Below, piece after piece: positions 15,121 through 23,250 of a DNA stretch of 64,000 bases. Each line of letters starts with the position of its first letter. Position 1 is the first letter of the stretch. The position numbers and the translations under genes were made by a program. A model generated the notes under the pieces. The model made no database searches, was not told where the DNA came from, and was given only the letters and a program-made list of their open reading frames with translations. Source of the stretch: Desulfurivibrio dismutans (GTDB taxonomy: Bacteria > Desulfobacterota > Desulfobulbia > Desulfobulbales > Desulfurivibrionaceae); contig NZ_JARGDQ010000007.1 of NCBI RefSeq assembly GCF_029210385.1, positions 1 to 64,000 on the forward strand, given 5' to 3'.

Positions 15121-16983
15121 ATGAAAACGGAAATCAAACAACTGACGGTGACCTACCGGGAGGATGACCACCGGCTGCTGGCCCTGGACCGGGTGGACCT
15201 GCAACTGCTACCGGGCCGGATCACCGCCCTAGTGGGGGAATCCGGCTCCGGCAAGACCACCCTGGGCAAGGCGCTGCTGGGCCTGCTGCCACCGGCGGCG
15301 ACGGTTGACGGCCAAATCCTGCTGGGTGAGGATGACCTCACCGCTCTGGATGAAACCGCCCGCAACCAATTGCGCTGGCGGCGGGCGGCGGTGGTGCCGC
15401 AAAACGGGGCGGCGGCCCTCAACCCGGCTTACCGCCTGCTGGACCAGGTGGCGGAACCACTGCGCCGGCAGCGGGGCGTCAAGCGCCGGGAGGCCGAGGA
15501 GCGCGCCCTGGCGGGGCTGGCCGAACTGGGGCTGGACCGAGACCAGGCCCGCCGCTATCCCCATGAACTAAGCGGCGGCCAGGTGCAGCGAGGCCTGCTG
15601 GCCATGGCCCTGATTTTAGACCCGCCCCTGCTGATCCTGGACGAACCCACCGCCGCCCTGGACTGCCTGAGCAAAAACCACCTGGCCCAGCTCTTCCGCC
15701 GCCTGGCCGCCCAGCAAAAAAGCCTGCTGCTGATTACCCACGACCTGGCTCTGGCTCGGCAAACCGCCGACCAGGCGGCGGTGATCTACCTGGGCCGGAT
15801 CATGGAATACCTGCCCGCCGGCCAACTGGACCGGGCCCGTCATCCGTACACTGTGGCTCTCTATCGTTCCTTTCCGGGGATGGATGCGGTCCGCGATCTG
15901 GGCGGCATTCGCGGCGATGCCTTCTACCGCCTCCTGCACGCCCATCCCGCCGTAAACGTCCAGCAGCACCGCACCTGCGGGCACGATCACCAACATCTGG
16001 TCACTCCGGCCAGCAACCACCCGGAAGAACACGCGCCGCCCGGCGCCGACGAGGACGGCCACGCGCCGGCGGCTGGCTGCCTCTTCGCTCCGCGCTGCAC
16101 CCAGGCCGAGGACGCCTGCCGCCGGGAAGCTCCGGCCCTGAACCGTCTGCGGGAGCCGGACGCCCCCCAGCCGGATATTGACCAGGGCCACGAACACCAA
16201 ATTCGCTGCCGGCGGGGCGGCATTATCGACCTGCTGTGCTGCCGGAAAACCAGCAAAAGCTACGGCCCGGTGACGGCCCTGCACCCCGTGGACCTGGAAC
16301 TGCGGGCCGGCGAGGTCTGCTGCCTGGTGGGGGAATCGGGTTCCGGCAAGACCACCCTGGCCATGCTGGCCGCCGGGGCGCTGGAGCCGGACCGCGGCCG
16401 GGTGAGTTTTGCCGGCCGGGATCTGGCGGACTGGCGGCGCCGCGATCCCCTGGGGCTGGCTGCCCGGATCGGCATCATCCACCAGCAACCGGCCGAGGCG
16501 GTAAGCCACCGCTTCACCGTCTTTGAGATCGTGGCCGAACCCTTGCGTATTCAACGCCCGGACCTGGATGCCGCCGCCCTTGAACAGCGGGTGCTGACCA
16601 GCTTGGCCGAGGTCCGCCTGGCCACCCAGCCGGAATTTCTGCGCCGCTACCCCCATCAGTTGAACCTGGGGGCCATCCAGCGCCTCTGCCTGGCCCGGGC
16701 CCTGATCCAGCAACCGCAACTGCTGGTGGCCGACGAGCCCACCAGCGCCCTGGACCCCAGCGTCCAGGCCAAGGTGCTCAAGCTGCTGCTGGAGTTGCAG
16801 ATTGAAAAGGGGCTGACCCTGCTGCTGGTCACCCACGACCTGGGGCTGGCCCGCAAAATCGCCGACCGGCTGGCGGTAATGGAGGCCGGCCGCCTGGTGG
16901 AAAGCGGCCCGGCGGCCCGGGTACTGAGTCGACCGGCGCATTCCTGCACCGCCCGCCTCATAGCCGCCGCGACAACCACTTGA
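15121..16983 (+). CDS. Fused double ATPase (NikD-NikE type) with His-rich linker
   Basis: The 620-aa protein joins two ABC ATPase domains normally encoded by separate genes. Half 1 has Walker A GESGSGKTT (39-47), signature LSGGQVQR (150-157) and Walker B LILDEPTAALD (171-181). Half 2 has Walker A GESGSGKTT (404-412) and Walker B LLVADEPTSALD. Its signature, however, reads LNLGAIQR instead of LSGGQxQR, so one of the two ATP sites is probably degenerate. Between the halves, residues 271-360 hold 11 His plus the oligopeptide-transporter Cys motif GCLFAPRC (319-326). The His-rich part is not usual for the family and could bind Ni, Zn or Cu. It powers the importer encoded directly upstream. Confidence 0.9.
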   Translation: MKTEIKQLTVTYREDDHRLLALDRVDLQLLPGRITALVGESGSGKTTLGKALLGLLPPAATVDGQILLGEDDLTALDETARNQLRWRRAAVVPQNGAAALNPAYRLLDQVAEPLRRQRGVKRREAEERALAGLAELGLDRDQARRYPHELSGGQVQRGLLAMALILDPPLLILDEPTAALDCLSKNHLAQLFRRLAAQQKSLLLITHDLALARQTADQAAVIYLGRIMEYLPAGQLDRARHPYTVALYRSFPGMDAVRDLGGIRGDAFYRLLHAHPAVNVQQHRTCGHDHQHLVTPASNHPEEHAPPGADEDGHAPAAGCLFAPRCTQAEDACRREAPALNRLREPDAPQPDIDQGHEHQIRCRRGGIIDLLCCRKTSKSYGPVTALHPVDLELRAGEVCCLVGESGSGKTTLAMLAAGALEPDRGRVSFAGRDLADWRRRDPLGLAARIGIIHQQPAEAVSHRFTVFEIVAEPLRIQRPDLDAAALEQRVLTSLAEVRLATQPEFLRRYPHQLNLGAIQRLCLARALIQQPQLLVADEPTSALDPSVQAKVLKLLLELQIEKGLTLLLVTHDLGLARKIADRLAVMEAGRLVESGPAARVLSRPAHSCTARLIAAATTT

Positions 16984-17026
16984 CATCAATCAATTTTATT
17001 CAACAATTCAGCATGGAGGCAAAAAA

Positions 17027-17635
17027 ATGTCCTGTACCCTCTCCCCCGAAACCATCAAACAAGTAACCGAATTTCACGGCCACTGGTGTCCGGGCTTGGC
17101 CATCGGCCTGCGGGCCGCCGAGTGGGCCCTACGTGAAATGGGTCGCTCCGGCGACGAGGAAATAGTGACAGTGGTGGAAACCGACATGTGCGGCGTTGAT
17201 GCCATCCAGGCGCTGGTGGGCTGCACTTTCGGCAAGGGCAACCTGATCCATCTCGATTACGGCAAAAACGCTTTCACCTTCCACCGCCGCCGGGACGGCA
17301 AGGCGGCCCGGCTGGTGGCCAGCTCCTGCCTCTTCGGGGAATCCCGCCAGGAGCTGGGCCGGCTGATGGCCAAACAAAAACAGCAGGTGTTGAACCCGGA
17401 GGAGCAGCAGCGCCTGGCCGACCTGCGAGCGGAAATCTCCCACCAGACCATGTCCGCCCCTTTTGAGGAACTGTTCACCATTAAGGCCGCCGGCCCGCTG
17501 CCCGCCAAGGCTCGGATCATGAACAGCCTCACCTGCGAGGAGTGCGGCGAAGGCACCATGGAGAGCCGCACCCGCCGGTTCCAGGAGAAGACTCTGTGCA
17601 TCCCCTGCTTCGCCGACCGGGAAAGGAGGCTTTAG
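17027..17635 (+). CDS. FmdE family protein
   Basis: The 202-aa protein has the FmdE domain (about 12-140) with HGHWCPGLAIGLRAAEWAL at the start and ETDMCGVDAIQALVGCTFGKGNL, whose Cys and His residues form the family's metal site. A C-terminal CxxC...CxxC zinc ribbon follows (about 174-196, CEECG and CIPCF). FmdE was first seen with molybdenum formylmethanofuran dehydrogenase of methanogens. Its bacterial role is unsettled, and it often lies beside ABC importers and metalloenzyme genes. Here it is the last gene before a terminator, 43 nt after the ATPase gene. A part in handling the imported metal or cofactor is inference. Confidence 0.9.
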   Translation: MSCTLSPETIKQVTEFHGHWCPGLAIGLRAAEWALREMGRSGDEEIVTVVETDMCGVDAIQALVGCTFGKGNLIHLDYGKNAFTFHRRRDGKAARLVASSCLFGESRQELGRLMAKQKQQVLNPEEQQRLADLRAEISHQTMSAPFEELFTIKAAGPLPAKARIMNSLTCEECGEGTMESRTRRFQEKTLCIPCFADRERRL

Positions 17636-17636
17636 G

Positions 17637-17694
17637 GCCCGTCGCCCCACCAGCTCCCCCACCATCCGCCCACGGACGACGGGCGAGCTTTTTA
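17637..17694 (+). terminator. Intrinsic terminator after fmdE
   Basis: GCCCGTCG (17637-17644) pairs with CGACGGGC (17677-17684) and is followed by GAGCTTTTTATT. It lies directly after the fmdE stop and closes the operon that began at the 10212 promoter. Confidence 0.75.
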
Positions 17695-17944
17695 TTGTTT
17701 CATTTTTTTCTTTAATTTCCCTTTAACACGAAATCCATGCCCATAATTATGGCCATATGCCCACAACAGAAAGTGGTGCTCGAACCGATAAACCACGTCA
17801 GCGCCGCTGCTCTACGTGATCAATTTCGCCCTGAGCACCCTGGTGGGCCGAGGCAATCCCGAACCCGCAACGGGCGCTGATCATTTTCAGCCCGTTAAAG
17901 CAACAGGTTTTAATCTAGCCGAACAGATGCGACAATTCATCACG
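17695..17944. other. Gap with a possible membrane-protein fragment
   Basis: A short plus-strand frame near 17796-17850 reads LLYVINFALSTLVGRG, which looks like one helix of a membrane transporter but has no start, no upstream continuation and no stop context. It may be a relic. Otherwise I see nothing functional in this stretch. Confidence 0.3.
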
Positions 17945-17973
17945 TTGACTTACCGACGCCCCCTTGCTAGCCT
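17945..17973 (+). promoter_or_regulatory. Candidate promoter of the five-heme cytochrome gene
   Basis: TTGACT (17945-17950) and TAGCCT (17968-17973) are spaced by 17 nt, about 80 nt before the cytochrome ATG. A TATAAT also occurs at 17990-17995 but has no matching -35. AAGGAGG precedes the ATG by about 7 nt. Confidence 0.45.
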
Positions 17974-18053
17974 GAACACAGGCTTAACATATAATTTACC
18001 GACCAACTGTCAGCCAATAGTACCCGCAAGCGGACCACGAAGGAGGTAGACCG

Positions 18054-19517
18054 ATGAAAACCTTGAACGTTTCCCTGTTCAGCGTAGCATTCAGCATGGT
18101 TCTGGGCTTATGGCTGCTGCCCGGTGTCGCTCAAGCCATGGGCGAGGTTGACCCCCAGCTTTTCCCTTATAACCCTTCTCTGCTACGTTACCAGCCAAGC
18201 CAGGCGACCTTCACCCCGCCCCAGACCTGCGCCGGATGCCATCCCCGCCAGTATGAGGAGTGGACCGCCTCCATGCATGCCCTGGCCTGGCAGGACCCGG
18301 TCTACCAGGGCGAACTGGCCAAAGCCCTTGATGAGGTGGGCCCCGAGGTGGCCAAACAGTGCATCGGTTGCCACACCCCCGCCGGGCTGGTCACCGGCGA
18401 AGTCTCCGGGGCCGGCGTCAGCGGCCTGAGCGACATGGCCCTGGCCGGAGTTTCCTGCGATGTCTGTCATTCAGTCAGCGGCCACAGCGGCTGGGAAACC
18501 CCATACCGGCAGCCGGAAAACGCATCCCTTATTCTCTCACCGGGGCGGGACACCGCCGATGGCCCGGTACGGACCAAATACGGCCCCTATGCCGACCAGG
18601 ACCACTGCGGGGCCGGTTTTCACGAGTGCGTCGAGCAGCCCCTCCACAAGCAGGCCGAACTGTGCGCCAACTGCCACCAGGTCCACCATTATCAAACCCA
18701 CACCCCGCTGGAGTCCACTTACCGGGAATGGAAGGACGGGCCCTACCAGGTCAACGGCATCACCTGCCAGGACTGCCACATGGTCGATATCGCCACCTTC
18801 CTGCGCTCGGCCGACACTTTCCAGAAGCCGCAAAGAGGGGAATACCGCCACTACTTCAACGGAGCCAACTTCCTGGTTTATTTCCTGGTGGAACAGGCCG
18901 CTTTGAAGGCCGGCGATGCCAAGCTGGCCGCTAACGCCAGGGAAAAGTACGAAATGGCCGTGGCCCGCCTTCAGACCGCCGCCGACCTGGAACTGACCCC
19001 CATCTACCGTGATGAGCAATTGGCCGAGCTCCGGGTGCGGGTAAAAAACCGGCGGGCCGGCCATAATCTGCCTACCTCACTGACCAACATCCGCCAGATC
19101 TGGCTGGAAATGACGGTCAAGGACGCTGCCGGGAAAGTGGTCATGACCACCGGCACCGTGGACGAACAGGGCAAGCTGCCTCCCTATGTCCGCAAATTCA
19201 ACTCCGAAGGAATGGGAGAGAACTTTCATTTCGCCCTGGACCCCTGGGAAGTTATTTCCTTTGCCCGCCACGACACCATTCCCCCCAGAGGTTACCGGGA
19301 TGTTTACTACGGAGTGAACCCAGGCCATCATCAAGGACCCTTCACCGCCGAGGTCACCCTGCGCTACCGCCAGGCCGAGCAGAAGGTGGCCCACGCCTTG
19401 CTGGCGGCGGTACCGGAAGATATCGACCTGGCTGAAATTTATGGCCTCACGGCCATGCCGGACCTGCCGGTGGTGGACATGGTCAGCATCACCCAGACCA
19501 TTACCGCCGATCGCTAA
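18054..19517 (+). CDS. Periplasmic pentaheme cytochrome c
   Basis: The 487-aa product has a signal peptide (cleavage near VAQA-MG, residue 28) and five CxxCH heme-binding motifs at residues 59-63, 103-107, 135-139, 204-208 and 238-242. The arrangement recalls the cytochrome c554/c552 multiheme families, with a heme-free C-terminal half (about 330-470) that looks like a beta-sandwich. It should carry electrons in the periplasm. The partner and direction are unknown: no dedicated quinol oxidase or reductase gene is adjacent. The neighbour 19639-20469 is a convergent Fe-S protein. AAGGAGG supports the start. It is monocistronic. Confidence 0.92.
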   Translation: MKTLNVSLFSVAFSMVLGLWLLPGVAQAMGEVDPQLFPYNPSLLRYQPSQATFTPPQTCAGCHPRQYEEWTASMHALAWQDPVYQGELAKALDEVGPEVAKQCIGCHTPAGLVTGEVSGAGVSGLSDMALAGVSCDVCHSVSGHSGWETPYRQPENASLILSPGRDTADGPVRTKYGPYADQDHCGAGFHECVEQPLHKQAELCANCHQVHHYQTHTPLESTYREWKDGPYQVNGITCQDCHMVDIATFLRSADTFQKPQRGEYRHYFNGANFLVYFLVEQAALKAGDAKLAANAREKYEMAVARLQTAADLELTPIYRDEQLAELRVRVKNRRAGHNLPTSLTNIRQIWLEMTVKDAAGKVVMTTGTVDEQGKLPPYVRKFNSEGMGENFHFALDPWEVISFARHDTIPPRGYRDVYYGVNPGHHQGPFTAEVTLRYRQAEQKVAHALLAAVPEDIDLAEIYGLTAMPDLPVVDMVSITQTITADR

Positions 19518-19638
19518 CAGCCCGGAGCATGAACAGGCTGTCCGGTGCGCAATGCGGCGGGGGCGCCATGGCACCCCGCCCTCGCCGTATCCCGCGGCAA
19601 ACCATTTGTCTTCCCGTTTTACCGCCGTGGGAAAGCGG

Positions 19639-20469
19639 CTATAGGCTGGCCGGAGGAGAATGGCGGCGCTCGGTCATACTCAGGGCGTCCGTGGGGCAGG
19701 CGTTGCGGCAGAGGCCGCAGCCGTAGCACTGCAGGGGGCTGATCACGGCCCGGTGGCCGTCGGCGGTGGGGCGGCTGCCGATGGCCTGGAACGAGCAGGC
19801 TTCGGCGCAGGCACCGCAACCGTTGCAGCGCTGTTCATCCACCACCGCCAGTTGTTCCCCCCGGAACATCAGCTCCACATCCAGGGCCAGGGTTCGCAAA
19901 CCCAGGCAGTCGGCGGGGCGGCAGTTGCAGATGGCACCGATGAAAGGGGTCATCATGGTCCAGATGGTATGAATGGCGCCCTCCTTTTCCAGCGCCTCCA
20001 TCTGGCCGATGGCCGCCGCCGGGCTGAGCCGCTCCAGCCCCTCATCCTGAGCCATACCGAAATAGCCCATGTCCAGGTCTTCATACCAGGCGTCCGGGGT
20101 GTAGCTGACACTGTAGCAGCAGCGGTTTTCCGCCTTCAGGGCTGCCCAGCGGCAGGCGCAGGGCAGCCGCACCACCGTGGCGGCCTTGCCCACCAGGGTC
20201 CGGATATCCTCGATGGTGACCACCTGCCCGAAATGCTCCTCCTTGGCCCGTTCCTCCATGGCCCGGGTCAGCCGCGCCGGCAACCGGCCTTTACGCCGAT
20301 ACAGGCTTTCCAGCCGCCCCAGGGAGGCAACCCCCTCCTCGATGGTGGAGGTGAAAAAATCCTTGATGTAACCCCGGCGCCGCAGGTCGGCGGCCAGATC
20401 CCGGCCATAATTGGCGGCATTCTTGAACCAAACCTGACCATCACCATGTTTGGTGCAAAATTCACACAT
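19639..20469 (-). CDS. 4Fe-4S ferredoxin-type protein of unknown role
   Basis: The 276-aa cytosolic protein has no signal peptide. The C-terminal 60 residues hold two 4Fe-4S motifs, CNGCGACAEAC (about 217-227) and CYGCGLCRNACP (about 249-260). Additional Cys clusters precede them: MCEFC at the N-terminus, LPCACRW, NRCC and CNCRPADC around 104-195, which could hold a further metal centre. The middle part resembles other long ferredoxin-like proteins of anaerobes, but I cannot name the partner enzyme. AAGGAGG lies 9 nt before the ATG. It converges with the cytochrome gene across a 121-nt gap. Confidence 0.82.
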   Translation of the reverse strand: MCEFCTKHGDGQVWFKNAANYGRDLAADLRRRGYIKDFFTSTIEEGVASLGRLESLYRRKGRLPARLTRAMEERAKEEHFGQVVTIEDIRTLVGKAATVVRLPCACRWAALKAENRCCYSVSYTPDAWYEDLDMGYFGMAQDEGLERLSPAAAIGQMEALEKEGAIHTIWTMMTPFIGAICNCRPADCLGLRTLALDVELMFRGEQLAVVDEQRCNGCGACAEACSFQAIGSRPTADGHRAVISPLQCYGCGLCRNACPTDALSMTERRHSPPASL

Positions 20470-20565
20470 AACTTTCCAGCCTCCTTCTTGCCTGTTCAGT
20501 AGCGTAACTTTCAGCCCCCGGCAGGTGATCCCAGCTCCCCTGAGCCGGGATCACCTCTGTCATTA

Positions 20566-21702
20566 TTACCGTTGGCTGAACCGCTCCAGCCAGCGATCCA
20601 TCCAGCCCCAGAACCTTTCCGGCAGGCGCCGGTACCAGGAGCGTTGCCGCCATTGTGAATAGAGCATTTCGTGGCTCTGGGCAAAATCATGCTCGAAGAG
20701 TTCGGCAACCTGACCTACCAGTTGGCGGTCACGGACTTCCTGGTTGGCCTCCAGGCTCCAGCGCAGATTCCAGCGATCGATGTTGCTGGAGCCAATCGAG
20801 ACCCAGTCATCACAGAGCTGGATCTTGGCGTGGATAAATCGGGGCTGGTATTCAAAAATCCTGACCCCGCTGCGCAGCAGGGAGGCGTAGAAGCGCCGCC
20901 CGGCATGGCGGACGGAGGGATGGTCGGTGTGGGGCCCGGGCAGCAGCAGACGCACATCGACTCCCCGCCGGACGGCCCGGCGCAGGCGGCGGCGGATCTT
21001 CCACGACGGAATAAAGTAGGCCGTGGCTATCCAGATCCGCTCTTTGGCCTGGCGCAGTTGCTTGAGCAACGAACGCTTAACCTCCGTGCGGGTGGGCAAA
21101 TTCACGACCAAGCGGGCCAGTTGCCCGCCACGTTCGGGCTGGTCGGGCAGCGGGGAAAAGGTTGGGGATTCACGGGTCTGGTGCCGCCAGGTGCGCAGGA
21201 ACATATCCATCCAGTCCGCCACCACCGGCCCCTGGATTCGCAGCATGACATCATGCCAGCCCATGGGCTGCATGGCGGTCTCGAATTCATCGGCGATCCC
21301 GGTCCCGCCGGTAAATGCCAGCCGGCCATCGATGATCAGCAATTTGCGGTGATCGCGAAACAGGTTGCGGCGCAATTTGCCGTAATGGAGTGGGTTGTAG
21401 AAGCGCAGCCGGGCCCCCGCCGCCAGCAGTTGCTGGCGATCCCTCGGCAGCAATTTGCGCGCCCCGAAGTCATCCAGCAACAGGCCGACGTAGACCCCGC
21501 GCTGGCCTGCATCACAGAGCGCGGCAATGAAACGCTCGGCGACCCGGCCCGATTCAAAGAGGTAGAACTCCAGCAGGACAAACCGCCGGGCCTGGTCGAT
21601 GGCCGCCAGCATGGCCGGAAAGAACTTTTCGCCGTCAACCAGCAACTCGATCTGGTTGCCGGGGCGCCAAGGGTAGCGAAAGCGGTACTCGGAGATACTC
21701 AA
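20566..21702 (-). CDS. Phospholipase D-family cardiolipin synthase-like protein (ClsB type)
   Basis: The product has two HKD phosphatidyl-transfer motifs: HRKLLIIDGRLAFTGGTGI in the first half, and HAKIQLCDDWVSIGSSN (H-x-K-x4-D) in the second. The N-terminal RYPWRPGNQIELLVDGEKF aligns with the start of ClsB-like enzymes, which join phosphatidyl groups to make cardiolipin. I chose the TTG at 21702 (378 aa) because GAGGAA precedes it closely; a longer frame to 21921 adds 73 residues unlike the family. No transmembrane helix is apparent, so it is probably peripheral on the inner membrane. It stands alone. Confidence 0.85.
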   Translation of the reverse strand: MSISEYRFRYPWRPGNQIELLVDGEKFFPAMLAAIDQARRFVLLEFYLFESGRVAERFIAALCDAGQRGVYVGLLLDDFGARKLLPRDRQQLLAAGARLRFYNPLHYGKLRRNLFRDHRKLLIIDGRLAFTGGTGIADEFETAMQPMGWHDVMLRIQGPVVADWMDMFLRTWRHQTRESPTFSPLPDQPERGGQLARLVVNLPTRTEVKRSLLKQLRQAKERIWIATAYFIPSWKIRRRLRRAVRRGVDVRLLLPGPHTDHPSVRHAGRRFYASLLRSGVRIFEYQPRFIHAKIQLCDDWVSIGSSNIDRWNLRWSLEANQEVRDRQLVGQVAELFEHDFAQSHEMLYSQWRQRSWYRRLPERFWGWMDRWLERFSQR

Positions 21703-22056
21703 GTTATTCCTCGATTCTGGGTGCAAAAGCCGCCAGCCAGTGGCCGAGACACGGAGATCCTCCCCAAGACAGATCCGGTCAAAACCAGAATTCTGTGCAA
21801 TAACGGCTGCCGACCAGGGTGTCAACGAAAAATCGGTCAAATAAGCAACCTGCTGCCTGTGGAGCGCCATGACCACGGCAGCGGCTTTCTGCTTTTTACA
21901 GGACCTTGCGCCGCCGAGCAACCCGGGCAGGTATAACTTTGATTCCCGGTTTTGTTATTGACAATCATTGGGACAATTCAGGACAATGAAACGCAACAGA
22001 CACGTAAAAAAGCAAAATGCCTCCGGCCGTAATGGTCGGCAATACTGGTAAGATAA

Positions 22057-22653
22057 ATGTCTGCGAGGCCCAAAATGGCAGCCCTCCGTTCATTGCCTGC
22101 TTTACTCCTGATTGTGCTGGCCGGCCTTGGTCTGGTTGGTTGCGCCACTCAAGTTCCGGGCCCGATTCGGGAAGCCCCGGCACTGGACCTCACCCCGGAC
22201 GAAATTCGCGCCGCCCCAATGCACTTCGACGGGGCCACTATCCGCTGGGGCGGAATCATCGCCACGGTGGAAAACCGGGTTGACCACGCCCTGATCCATG
22301 TGGTCTCTCGTCCCCTGGAACTTAACGGCCGGCCACGGAAAACCGATGTCGGCCACGGCCGCTTCCTGGCACAGGTGCCTGGTTTCGTCGATCCGGCAAT
22401 ATATACCCTCGGCCGCGAGCTGACGGTACGTGGCAAGGTGGCGGGGATAAAGCGTCTTACGGTGGGGGAGTTTGAGTATCCCTACGTGCTGGTGCAAGTG
22501 GAGGTAAAACACCTGTGGCCGATACGCGAACCTTTACCCGACTACTCCTACCCGCATCACTACCCCTACCATTACCCCCCTTGGTGGTATAACCCCTGGT
22601 ACGATCCCTGGTTTCCCCAGCGCTACCCGCCTTACCGACCTCATGTTCGCTGA
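22057..22653 (+). CDS. Slp-family outer-membrane lipoprotein with aromatic/His tail
   Basis: The 198-aa product has a lipoprotein signal peptide with the lipobox LVGC (Cys near residue 29; starts MSARPK or MAALRS at codon 7). The Slp domain follows (about 45-155): RWGGIIATVENR, LIHVVSRPLELNGRP and GRFLAQVPGFVDPAIYTLGRELTVRG. The last 35 residues are very rich in Tyr, Pro, Trp and His (HHYPYHYPPWW), unusual for Slp. Slp of E. coli is a starvation- or stationary-phase lipoprotein of unknown biochemical role. The next gene is a second Slp member 97 nt downstream, so they form a pair. Confidence 0.88.
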   Translation: MSARPKMAALRSLPALLLIVLAGLGLVGCATQVPGPIREAPALDLTPDEIRAAPMHFDGATIRWGGIIATVENRVDHALIHVVSRPLELNGRPRKTDVGHGRFLAQVPGFVDPAIYTLGRELTVRGKVAGIKRLTVGEFEYPYVLVQVEVKHLWPIREPLPDYSYPHHYPYHYPPWWYNPWYDPWFPQRYPPYRPHVR

Positions 22654-22750
22654 TAAACGGCATGGCATGATGCGGATATCGAATCGCAAGCGGCTTGCGG
22701 GCAGGCTATTTCCGTGGCCAGGAGCCATTGATGACCACAAGGAGAATGGC

Positions 22751-23242
22751 ATGCGTCAGTTAATCGTCATGTTGCTGGTGCCGATCCTGCTGGCTGGCTG
22801 CGCCACCGGCCCCCGCTACGACACCCACCAGGTGGCACTGGACCTGCTGCCGGCGACGGTATCCGAGAATCCCGAATCTTACCGGGACAACAAGGTACTG
22901 TGGGGCGGGCTCATCGTGGCCACCCATAACCTGCCTGATCACACTGAAATCGAGATGCTGAGCTACCCCCTGAACCAGGCCCAGCGGCCCCTTGCCGATC
23001 GCCCAACCCAAGGGCGATTTCTACTGCGCCAGGCGGGCTACCTGGAAGAATTGGACTATGCCCCCGGCCGGCAGGTGACGGTGAAGGGCGTTCTGGCCGC
23101 GGCTAAACAAGGACAGGTGGGCGAAGTGACGTATACCTACCCCGTGGTTGAGGCCCAAGACCTTTACCTTTGGCCGCCGGCCAGGCACGCCCCCGAGCGA
23201 ACCCGTTTTCATATCGGTATCGGCGTAATCTTCGGCCGGTAG
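22751..23242 (+). CDS. Slp-family outer-membrane lipoprotein
   Basis: From the ATG at 22751 the protein is 163 aa, starting MRQLIVMLLVPILLAGC with a clean lipobox (LAGC, Cys17). An AAGGAG lies about 8 nt upstream, which decides the start over an earlier in-frame codon. The Slp core is present: DNKVLWGGLIVATHNL, EIEMLSYPLNQAQRPL, GRFLLRQAGYLEELDYAPGRQVTVKG. It lacks the aromatic tail of its neighbour. The two probably arose by duplication and are co-transcribed. Confidence 0.88.
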   Translation: MRQLIVMLLVPILLAGCATGPRYDTHQVALDLLPATVSENPESYRDNKVLWGGLIVATHNLPDHTEIEMLSYPLNQAQRPLADRPTQGRFLLRQAGYLEELDYAPGRQVTVKGVLAAAKQGQVGEVTYTYPVVEAQDLYLWPPARHAPERTRFHIGIGVIFGR

Positions 23243-23250
23243 TCAGCTGT

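Noticed and set aside
15616-16989. A long minus-strand frame opposite the fused ATPase.
   Set aside because: It is a shadow frame of GC-rich coding sequence with low-complexity Gln/Gly/Arg composition. The same holds for the long frames opposite the RND genes.
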